A stretch of DNA of 64,000 nucleotides from Muscardinus avellanarius (lineage: Eukaryota > Chordata > Mammalia > Rodentia > Gliridae): assembly GCA_963383645.1 (NCBI GenBank), contig OY726573.1:20151158-20215157 (forward strand), read 5' to 3'. Below are positions 1-8,718 of the stretch, piece after piece (within the stretch, counting starts at the first letter, position 1; the number at the start of each line of letters is the position of its first letter). The notes beneath the pieces were generated by a model. The model searched no databases. It was not told the origin of the DNA and saw nothing but the letters and a program-made list of their open reading frames with translations. A program made the position numbers and the translations under genes.

Positions 1-2550
1 TTATATATTTATTTTTCAGAAAAAAAATCTATCCTAATATGGAATATGGACTCTAGATACCCAAAACGATCTTGAAAAAGAACAAAGCTAGAAGATATAT
101 ATTTTCTGATTTCAAACCATATAAAGCTACAATAATTGAAACAGTGTAGTACTATTCTAAAGGCAGATATATAAACCATTGGAGTTAAATAAAAGCCTAA
201 AGCTAAATTCTTCCCTATATTGTCAAGTTATTTTTTACAAGGTTTCCATGAACATTTGGTGGTGGAAATAATAATCTTTTAACTAAATATTGTTGAAAAA
301 TAATAATTACATGGAAAAGAATAAAATTGGACCCTTACCTAATCCCATATACAAATATTAACTCAAAATAGATAAAAGACCTAAATATAAATCTTAAGAC
401 TATAAACTTTTAGGAGAAAATCTGGGTCATAAAACTTCACAACATTGAAATTGGCAGTGATTTCTTGGATGTGATTTCAATGGCACAGGCAACAGAAGAG
501 TATACAAACTCCCTAAAAAATAAAAAAAAATTATTGTATATCCAAAGACAATGTAAACAGAGTTAACAGTTACTAATAGAATTGGATAAAATATTTCCAA
601 ATGCTATATCTGAAGGTATATTAATATTCCAACTAGAAATCCTAAAAATTAACAACAATAAAGGCAAACAATTCCATTTAGAGATGGTAAAAGACTAACA
701 TAAATAATGAATCTCCACAGATAACCAATCTTAGTTGTCTGTTGGATGGAAACTCTTGTTTCTGTCTTTCTGGTGTGTGTTACCTATTTCTTCTTTGTAG
801 TTAATCTCCTTGAGTATTTTCTCTAGCGCTGGTTTTGAAGACATAAATTCCTTCAGTTTCTGTTTGTCATGGAAGCTTCTTATTTCTCCATCTAATTTGA
901 TAGAAAGTTTTTCTGGGTAGGAAATTTTTGGCTGGAAGTTGTTTTCTTTTAGAGTTTGGTATATGTTACTCCAAGCCCTTCTGGCTCTCATGACTTGGTT
1001 TGGGAAGTCTGGAGTGATTCTAATTGGTTTGCCTCTGAATGTCACTTGGCCCTTTGTTTTTGTTGCCTTTAAGATTCTCTGCTTGGCTTCCACATTGGTC
1101 ATTTTGACAATTATGTGGCGTGGGGATCCTCTTCTCTGATCCTGTCTAAAGGGAGTTCTATAAGTTTCCTGGACGTGTGTATCGACCTCTTGCTCTATGT
1201 TTGGAAAATTTTCTGCTATTACTTCCTTGAAGAGATTGTTGATCCCTTTGGTTTCACTTTCTTTTCTCTCCTCTATTCCAATTATTCTTAGGTTAGCTCT
1301 CTTAAAATGGGCCCATATTTCTTCAATGTCAGAATCTTGTTGTCGGATATTTTTTCCTAGATTAGAAACTATGCATTCATTTTTGAATTGCTCATCTTCT
1401 AAGAGCGAGATTCTATTCTTTATGTGGTCTAATCGGTTGTTTGTGCTTTGAATTGAGGACTTTACTTCATTAATTGCATCCTTTATCTCTTTTTGGCTCT
1501 CTCTGAATTCTTTTCGAAACACCTCTATTATTTCTACAGTTATTTTCCTGATTTGATCTTCTAGAAATCTCTGAATTTCTGTTTTATCAGGTTCTGATGT
1601 TGTGGTATTGTGGGCATTCATTGCTCCATTGTTATTCCTCTTTCCCATGAATTCGGAAGTTTGTGCCTTCTCTGGGTTCTTCCCTTGGGTCACTACGACT
1701 TCACTTAAGGTGCTCTGGATATCGAGTCTGTGGTATCTCTGTCACCACTACTCCTTTACTTGTTTGTATCGCAGAGTCTCAGACCCAGGGAGTCAATAGA
1801 GGCTGCTTTAGACCATGGGGGGGGGGTGCCAGGTTGCGCCTTCTCTTATGGTGTGATATCTCTGCCACTGCCACTCCCCCACTGGGTCAGGTCCCTGGGA
1901 GTCAGTACTGGGATTTCTCCTCTGGGGCCCGCAATTTGACTCACTGTTGTTGAATACGCAGATGGAGCTGCTGTGCCACTGGTGGCAATATGGCACCGCT
2001 GTCACGCTCTCGGCCAAGAGGCTGGCGTATTTCTTCTCTGTTTTTGAACTCCGCTCTGAGTCCCTGCAGCGTGTGCTGAGCCCAGCCACTGGGAGCTTTA
2101 CATGCTCCCCGCACCGAAAAATCTGCTGAATCCCGCCGTGCTCTTCCGCATCGGCTCACCTCGGCTTGCTGTCTGGGTCTTCCGCATTGGCTCACCTTGG
2201 CTCGCTGTCCGGGCTGTTCTGCAGCGGCTCACCTCAGCTTGCTGTCTGCCGCTCCTCTCTGGAGCATGGTGGGCTGTTGAGTGCATTAGTCTGGAGCCAT
2301 CAGGTGAGCTCCCCGCTGCAACCGGCAGTAAGGAGCTGCAGCCGCATCCTCGGCCGTGAGGCTGGCGTATTTCCTCTGTGGCTCTGAGCTCCATTATGAG
2401 ACCCCCTCCTCTCTGGGGCTGGTGATTTTTTTGTTTCTCTGGTGATGCTGTTTTCTGACTATGAAAGGCACTGGTTTTGTGGTAATAGAGATTGGTTGTT
2501 AGCAGGGCTCTTAATCCCCACTTTTCTCAGTCGCCATCTTCCCGGAAGTC
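1..2550 (-). mobile_element. ORF1-only LINE-1 (HAL1-like) element, copy A, 3' end outside window
   Basis: Minus-strand L1-derived element. The 5' end lies near 2550, where the minus strand reads the same GGGAAGATGG start as the copy at 61905. A GC-rich 5' UTR runs from about 2545 to 1649, ORF1 from 1648 to 731, then about 730 bp of 3' sequence to the window edge. No sense ORF2 follows ORF1. Instead, bases about 60-505 read on the PLUS strand as the C-terminal part of L1 ORF2 (the stretch around actcaaaatagataaaagac is typical). Positions 1-790 match 3061-3850 nearly base for base, so the missing 3' end is probably like 2695-3060. Half-L1 (HAL1) elements with ORF1 only are known in mammals; the antisense ORF2 piece is what is odd. 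Confidence 0.8.
731..1648 (-). CDS. LINE-1 ORF1 protein, intact reading frame (copy A)
   Basis: L1 ORF1p is an RNA-binding chaperone that trimerises on L1 RNA. The frame is open from the ATG at 1648 (MGKRNNNGAMNAH) to the TAA at 731, 305 codons. The frame stays open about 15 codons further upstream, but the MGKR methionine is shared by all copies, and in the copy at 62859 a stop codon sits just before it, so I take it as the start. The N-terminal half is charged and heptad-like (coiled coil, ending near NRISLLED). The middle holds the RRM-like part (RRGSPRHIIVKM) and the end the basic C-terminal domain (KISYPEKLSIKLDGE). An ordinary L1 would continue into ORF2; here it does not. It could still make protein, but the element would depend on an ORF2 supplied in trans. 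Confidence 0.8.
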   Translation of the reverse strand: MGKRNNNGAMNAHNTTTSEPDKTEIQRFLEDQIRKITVEIIEVFRKEFRESQKEIKDAINEVKSSIQSTNNRLDHIKNRISLLEDEQFKNECIVSNLGKNIRQQDSDIEEIWAHFKRANLRIIGIEERKESETKGINNLFKEVIAENFPNIEQEVDTHVQETYRTPFRQDQRRGSPRHIIVKMTNVEAKQRILKATKTKGQVTFRGKPIRITPDFPNQVMRARRAWSNIYQTLKENNFQPKISYPEKLSIKLDGEIRSFHDKQKLKEFMSSKPALEKILKEINYKEEIGNTHQKDRNKSFHPTDN

Positions 2551-2694
2551 TTCTCAATATGCTAATTCTTGACCTTACATAGTTTACTATCACAAAATTT
2601 ATACCCATAGGAACCCTGGTGCAAACAATTGAAATTCTAACAGAAATTAATAAAGAATCATCCTTTTTCAAAAAAAAAATCAGAGATTCTCCTA
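2551..2694. other. Spacer between the two minus-strand L1-derived copies
   Basis: About 145 bp separates the 5' end of copy A from the 3' tail of copy B. It is AT-rich with an A run near 2670. I recognise no gene or family in it. Confidence 0.4.
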
Positions 2695-4785
2695 AAAGCT
2701 TATATTTTGTTTTATTTTATTTTTTTTATTTTTTATTTTTTTTAATTGGTGCACTGTATTCATACATCATAGTGGGATACAAACTTTTGTAGACATACAT
2801 GCACACATCGCCCAGTCAGCCCCCACCCGATCCCCACCCCATTCTCTCCCCATCCCTCCTTCCCATGCTTGGCTTAGTGGTTGACATCTAGTATCATAGC
2901 AATTTATCCAAAATTAAAAATGATAATCTCACATAATAGTTTCATTTGTCTGATACCAAGCTTTTGATGACTTAAAGATAACATTTCAATATTTCTTTTT
3001 ACTTTCTTTCTTACCAGAGGATATTTTTTTTCTATTTTTTTAGGTGTAACTATCATATATTTATATATTTATTTTTCAGAAAAAAAATCTATCCTAATAT
3101 GGAATATGGACTCTAGATACCCAAAACGATCTTGAAAAAGAACAAAGCTAGAAGATATATATTTTCTGATTTCAAACCATATAAAGCTACAATAATTGAA
3201 ACAGTGTAGTACTATTCTAAAGGCAGATATATAAACCATTGGAGTTTAAAAAAAGCCTAGAGCTAAATTCTTCCCTATATTGTCAAGTTATTTTTGACAA
3301 GGTTTCCACGAACATTTGGTGGTGGAAATATTAATCTTTTAACTAAATATTGTTAAAAAATAATAATTACATGGAAAAGAATAAAATTGGACCCTTACCT
3401 AATCCCATATACAAATATTAACTCAAAATAGATAAAAGACCTAAATATAAATCTTAAGACTATAAACTTTTAGGAGAAAATCTGGGTTATAAAACCTCAC
3501 AACATTGAAATTGGCAGTGATTTCTTGGATATGATTTCAATGGCACAGGCAACAGAAGAGTATACAAACTCCCTAAAAAATAAAAAAGATATTGTATATC
3601 CAAAGACAATGTAAACAGAGTTAACAGTTACTAATAGAATGGGATAAAATATTTCCAAATATATCTGAAGGTATATATATTCCAACTAGAAATCCTAAAA
3701 ATTAACAACAATAAAGGCAAACAATTCCATTTAGAGATGGTAAAAGACTAACATAAATAATGAATCTCCACAGATAACCAATCTTAGTTGTCTGTTGGAT
3801 GAAAACTCTTGTTTCTCTGGTTCTGGTGTGTGTTTCCTATTTCTTCTTTGTAGTTAATCTCTTTGAGTATTTTCTCTAGTGCTAGTTTTGAAGACATAAA
3901 TTCCTTCAGTTTCTGTTTGTCATGGAAGCTTCTTATTTCTCCATCTAATTTGATAGAAAGTTTTTCTGGGTAGGAAATTTTTGGCTGGAAGTTGTTTTCT
4001 TTTAGAGTTTGGTATATGTTACTCCAAGCCCTTCTGGCTCTCATGACTTGGTTTGGGAAGTCTGGAGTGATTCTAATTGGTTTGCCTCTGAATGTCACTT
4101 GGCCCTTTGTTTTTGTTGCCTTTAAGATTCTCTGCTTGGCTTCCACATTGGTCATTTTGACAATTATGTGGCGTGGGGATCCTCTTCTCTGATCCTGTCT
4201 AAAGGGAGTTCTATAAGTTTCCTGGACGTGTGTATCGACCTCTTGCTCTATGTTTGGAAAATTTTCTGCTATTACTTCCTTGAAGAGATTGTTGATCCCT
4301 TTGGTTTCACTTTCTTTTCTCTCCTCTATTCCAATTATTCTTAGGTTAGCTCTCTTAAAATGGGCCCATATTTCTTCAATATCAGATTCCTGCTGTCAGA
4401 TATTTTTTCCTAGATTAGAAACTATGCGTTCATTTTTGGAATGACCATCTTCTAAGAGCGAGATTCTGTTCTCCATGTGGTCTAATCGGTTGTTTGTGCT
4501 TTGAATTGAGGCCTTTACTTCATTAATTGCATCCTTTATCTCTTTTTGGCTCTCTCTGAGTTCTTTTCGAAGCACCTCTATTATTTCTAGTTATTTTCCT
4601 GACTTGATCTTCTAGAAATCTCTGATTTTCTGATTTATCGGATTCTGATGTTGTGGGGTTGTGGGCATTCATTGTTCCATTGTTATTCCTCTTTCCTATG
4701 ATTTCGGAAGTTTGTGCCTTCTCTGGGTTCTTCCCTTGGGTCACTATGACTTCACTTAAGGTGTTCTGGATCTTGAGTCTGTAGT
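2695..4785 (-). mobile_element. ORF1-only LINE-1 (HAL1-like) element, copy B, 5'-truncated
   Basis: Minus strand. The A-rich tail is seen as the T-rich run 2705-2745. The 3' UTR (2745-3060) shares its sequence with the plus-strand L1 ends at 30435-30590 and 5187-5340. Positions 3100-3565 hold the same antisense ORF2 fragment as copy A. ORF1 follows at 3784-4680 and is broken. Similarity to copy A stops at about 4785, just upstream of ORF1, so the 5' UTR is missing. Confidence 0.8.
3784..4680 (-). pseudogene. LINE-1 ORF1, frameshifted (copy B)
   Basis: Same protein as at 731-1648. The C-terminal 123 residues are open (4155-3784, from the MTNVEAKQ segment to the stop). The N-terminal part is open in pieces (4798-4523), with at least one frameshift near 4590 and an in-frame stop near 4396 (ctgtcagat on the + strand). 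Broken, so not expected to be made. Confidence 0.75.
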
Positions 4786-4832
4786 AATGAACAGCCATTC
4801 AACTGGTTGGCCACCAATTCCTGAAAAATGTG

Positions 4833-5345
4833 ATTAGAATGTGTGGAACCAGCTAAGATGTCCATCAACAGATGAAGGGATTACAAAACTGTGGGATATG
4901 TACACAATGGAATTTTACTCAGCTATTAATAAAACTCAATTACATCATTTTCAGGGAAATGGATGGAACTGGAAGACATTATGCTAAGTGAGATTAGTCA
5001 GTCACAAAAAATCAGAAATCAGATGCTTTCCCTAATATGTGAGAGCTAGGGAGAAATGGGTCGTAGGAGGAACTCTAGATGAAAAAGGAAATCTTATAGA
5101 GGAGAAAACAAGACAACCTAAAGGAAGAAAAAGGAGGGGGGAAGAGGAAATTCTCTAAAACCCACAATGTACTTAAACATATCGAAGTCAACCACTAAGC
5201 CGAGCAAGGGAAGGAGAGACGGGGAGGGAATGGGGTGGGAATTGGGTAGGGCTTAAACCAGTGATGTGTACGTGTATGTACACACAAGTTTTTTACCCCA
5301 TACAGTTCTGATGCATTAGAGAAACTGTCGACCAGAAGCATTAAC
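4833..5345 (+). mobile_element. LINE-1 3' end fragment
   Basis: The stretch around gtccatcaacagatgaaggg, followed by the 'aatggatggaactgg' and 'atgctaagtgagat' blocks, is typical of the 3' end of L1. The last 160 bp are a diverged copy of the L1 3' UTR at 30435-30590. It has no usable frame. Confidence 0.7.
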
Positions 5346-5685
5346 AACATAATTAATGGGGATGTCATTGGTCCAACTACATAAGACTGTCCTGTGGAAA
5401 TGAGATGATTGGGGATAGCATTCAGTTATTTCCAACTTCCTAAGACATCAAGGGCGTCATAGCGCAGAGATTTTTCTAAAGGGATTAAATGCAGAAAGGT
5501 CCTCACTAGAAAACACCTCTCCATTACATAGTAGAGAAGTGGTACTGCACAGAACGGCTATGTCGTTAAACAGTGAGAAGCCATTTTGCCAGGAGGTAGA
5601 ATTCTTGAGCCACCCCCAAGTCTACAGAGGTGATAATCCTCATAATTACTATGAATGTGGCAAGCTCTCTTTGTAAATCATGCTT
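5346..5685. other. Unassigned sequence
   Basis: No gene, exon or repeat family recognised in this 340-bp stretch. Confidence 0.4.
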
Positions 5686-5689
5686 CACT

Positions 5690-6148
5690 TTACCATGGAG
5701 TAATGACAGAGGAAAAGAAGGCCTATAGTAGGTTCCTGGAGTTGCCAAAACAAGTTAACACACACAGTGACTTTATGCAGTAGAAATCCATTCTGTGAAA
5801 GTTCAGGAGGCCAGAGTCGGTGTGAAGGGTGAGAGGGCTCTCTGCTCAGCAGGCTCAGAGGGCAGATCACCCAGCGCTCTCCCAGGTCCTGCTGGTTCTC
5901 CTCATCCTGTGGCCCCTGGTGTGTGACTGCCCCTGCAGTCTCTTGCCTCCTCACATGGCCTTCTCTGTGTCTCCATGTCCTCCCCCCTTCCCCTAGGGCA
6001 CAGGCACTGTATTTGGGACCCACTCTGAATTAGTGTGAAATTAAATGATTACAACTGCAAATAACTTGTTTGCAAATCACGTTATATTCCCAGGGTCTGG
6101 GTGGACATGGACTTTTTTGGAGGGGGCAGTCATATTCAACCCATCACA
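5690..6148 (+). repeat. Old LTR-like interspersed repeat
   Basis: The order 'ttctgtgaaagttcaggaggcc', 'cctcacatggcc', 'gattacaactgcaaata', and 'ggacttttttggagggggca...attcaacccatcaca' matches a common mammalian ERVL/MaLR-type LTR pattern. It is heavily decayed. I cannot name the subfamily. Confidence 0.4.
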
Positions 6149-6520
6149 AACCCATGAATGTAGCAAATGTGGAAAACCCTGGAGCTACATAGCTCATTTT
6201 CCATTAGAAAATTAGAAGTTCGTTGATTGCAAACAGTGTAGAGAATTCTTCCATGAAAGTTTCCCTTATTAGATACTAGCGTATTCATAAAGAATAGACT
6301 CTAATTGTGATTGGTGTTCAAAACTTTCCAAATAATTTATCCATAATCAATATGCAAAACCCCCTCCCTAGTCAATATAAACCATAATGTAATGAGTGTA
6401 TGATGGCCTTCGGATGCCTCAGTAACCACCATGAATGCATTTTGAAGAAAAAGCCTTTGAGTTTCAATGTCACAAAGCCTTTACCTGTGTATCTGACTTC
6501 ATTAATCACCAACTAGTTCA
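6148..6520 (+). pseudogene. Decayed C2H2 zinc-finger array (KRAB-ZNF type relic)
   Basis: Finger remnants recur about every 80 bp in broken frames: HECSKCGKPWS at about 6153, a CKQC unit at about 6228, CDWC at about 6307, CNEC at about 6388 and FEFQCHKAFT at about 6458. The 84-bp spacing is that of tandem C2H2 fingers. Several stops and lost histidines make it non-functional. No gene can be named. Confidence 0.55.
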
Positions 6521-6559
6521 ATATATACTGGTACTGGTAGAGACTCCTTCAAGAAAACC

Positions 6560-7620
6560 TTCAAATTTAATAGGTCCTGGATGCAAAGAAAACAAGAGTC
6601 TGAAGAGAGAGCCTACAGAATGGGAGACAATCTTTGCAGCTACTCGTCTCATAGAGGACTAGTAGCTCTAATAGACAAAGAACTCAAAACAATGGTAAAC
6701 ACACATACATGTCTTGAATGGACTCTTGTGCAGGGTGAGAGAGTGGGATTTATTTCCATTTTCCTGCATATGGTTAACCAGCTTTTCCAACACCACTTGT
6801 TGAACAGACTGTCTTTTTTTTTCCAGTGTAGGTTTTGGCCCCTTTGTCAAATATCAATTGGCTGTGAGTGTGTGGATTTGTTTCTGAGTTCTCTGTTCTC
6901 CTGCATTGGTCTATGTATCTTTTTTGTGCCAGTACCATGCTGTTTTTTATTACAAAGGCTTCGTAGTATAGTTCAAAGTCAGGTATTGGATTCCTCCTAC
7001 ATGGTTTTGTTGCTGAAAACTACTTTGGACATTCTACTTTTTTTGTTGTTCCAAATGAATTTAAGAACTGATTTTTTTTACATCTGTGAGGAATTATCTT
7101 GGTAATTTAATGGGTATTGTGTTGAATCTGTAGATCACTTTTGGAAGGATGGCCATTTTGATGATATTTTTTCTTCCTTTCCATGAACGTGGAAGATCTT
7201 TCCATCTTATAATATCTTCCTCAATTTCTTTTTTCATTGTTTTATAATTTTCTTTGTAGAGGTCTTTTGCCTCCTTTGTTAATTCCTAGGTATTTTTATT
7301 TCGGGGGGGAAATCTTGAGTGGAAGTGTTTTCTGAATTTCTTTTTCAGTGGATTTATGGTTGGTGTACAGAAAATCTGATTATTTAAGATTGATTTTGTA
7401 TCCAGACACTGCTGAATTTGTTGGTCAGTTCTATAAGTCTTTGGGTTGAGTGTGTTGGGTCTTCTAGGTATAGTATCATGTCATCTGCAAATAGTAAAAG
7501 TTTGAGTTCTTCTATTCCTATTTGTACTCCTTTGGTATCCTTTTCTTGCCTTACTGCTCTGGCTAGCGTCCCAAGTACTATATTGAAGAAAAGTGGTGAT
7601 AATTATTCTTTATTTTGAAA
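6560..7620 (-). mobile_element. LINE-1 ORF2 fragment with an internal inversion
   Basis: 6560-6690 reads on the + strand as the C-terminal part of ORF2 (the stretch agagcctacagaatgggaga and after). 6715-7615 reads as ORF2 on the minus strand, seen on the + strand as 'ggttaaccagcttttccaacacc', 'tctatgtatcttttttgtgcc' and 'atcatgtcatctgcaaatag'. Two opposed pieces joined at about 6700 are typical of a 5'-inverted (twin-primed) insertion. Both pieces are decayed. Confidence 0.65.
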
Positions 7621-7953
7621 CAGCATCTCATTGAGTTGCAAATGGCCTCACTAAGTAGCTGAGGATGTTCATGAACCACAATCCTCCTATCTCAACCTCC
7701 CAAGTGCTGAGATTACAAGTGTGAACCACCACGCCCAGCTTATTCTTTTATTTTGAAATGGGGTCTCACTAAATTTGGAGGGCTTGCTAAGTTTCTAAGG
7801 CTGGTCATCAACCTGTGATCCTCCTGTCTTGGCCTCTCAAGTACTGGGATTACAAGCATGCACCACCTTGCCATGTTTACCATCCTTTTGAAACCAGTGC
7901 CCCAAGGTGAAAGAAAAATGAATTAAATACATTGAGTGTAGATATAATGAGCT

Positions 7954-8010
<57 letters not shown>

Positions 8011-8202
8011 ACTGGGAATTAAATCAAGGGCATTCTGCCTCTGAGCTACACCCCCAGTCAGATTTTAACTTTTGTCTTCAAATAGGATCTCAATAGGTGG
8101 ATGAGTCTCACTATTTGCTGAAGCTATGGTCCAATCTAGGATCCTCCTATTTCAGCCTTCCAAGTAGTGAGATTGCAGGTGTGAGCCACCATGACTGGCT
8201 TA
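7612..8202 (-). repeat. Three antisense B1-ID SINEs and a (TG)n tract
   Basis: Antisense SINEs at 7612-7738, 7748-7875 and 8009-8202. In this orientation the ID tail comes first ('gagctacacccccag'), then the linker ('ggtctcactaa'), then the B1 head ('cctcccaagtgctgagattacaag', 'gccaccatg'). A (TG)n run occupies 7957-8007 beside the third copy. The same composite recurs throughout the window: B1-like head (GCCGGGCATGGTGGC), 'AGCTACTTAGTGAGG' linker, ID-like tail ('GTAGCTCAGAGGTAGAATGC', 'GGGTTCAATCCCCAGTACCA'). Confidence 0.8.
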
Positions 8203-8412
8203 TGATGAGATCTTGAAAAGCCAAAACTTACATGTTATTTTGACAGTTACATTCAAAAAGCCATTGGAGCTCCATATTCAATTTAATTTCTAAACAAGTT
8301 AGTTTTCATATCCTATGGAAGAAAAGAAGCATCTAGAGTTTTTCTCATTCTTTTTATTAAAGGAGAAAAAGTCTTGGAGGTAAGACAGCCCCAGTGCCCA
8401 TGCCTCACTCTG
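8203..8412. other. Upstream flank of the kinase gene
   Basis: About 200 bp with no recognised gene. It leads into the promoter at 8413. Confidence 0.4.
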
Positions 8413-8479
8413 ATTGGCCCATGTCTAGCCGTGACCTCACAAAGAGCCTCTGTGAGGCGTCAGGCATGGGCTATATAAG
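8413..8479 (+). promoter_or_regulatory. TATA promoter of the kinase retrogene
   Basis: A TATA box (TATATAAG) lies at 8472-8479, an inverted CCAAT box (ATTGG) at 8413-8417, and a CRE-like octamer TGACCTCA, one base from TGACGTCA, at 8432-8439. The order and spacing are those of a compact Pol II promoter. CRE sites drive many haploid-germ-cell genes through CREM, so testis expression is a reasonable inference. The start of transcription would fall near 8505, giving a leader of about 215 nt. Confidence 0.6.
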
Positions 8480-8564
8480 GGCCTGGCAGTTGCTGGTCAT
8501 TTGTCCGTTGATACAGGGAGCTAGTGTGTGGTGACCTGTAGGACTGCGACTTGGTGCTTGTGTG

Positions 8565-8712
8565 GATTTGGACTCGGCTTGACTTGGACTTCTGACTTTG
8601 GACTTCTGGATTTTGGATTTGGTGTTAGAACTTTAGGTTGTTGACATTTGGAAATTTGACTTTAGCTTTGAATTTTGGCTCAGGATTTTGGATTTTGGAC
8701 TTGGCCTTTGTC
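8565..8712 (+). repeat. TTTGGA-rich imperfect repeat in the kinase 5' leader
   Basis: Short imperfect units of the form GGACTT, TGGATTTTGGA and TTTGACTTT recur across the leader up to the start codon. The frame is open upstream to 8638 but contains no ATG, so translation should begin at 8719. Confidence 0.6.
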
Positions 8713-8718
8713 TTTAAT

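Noticed and set aside
7957..8007. CRISPR-like or other regular array
   Set aside because: It is a plain (TG)n microsatellite. No repeat-spacer structure occurs anywhere in the window, as expected for an animal genome.
8638..8718. N-terminal extension of the kinase from 8638
   Set aside because: The frame is open, but the codon at 8638 is TTG and there is no ATG before 8719, which has a strong Kozak context.
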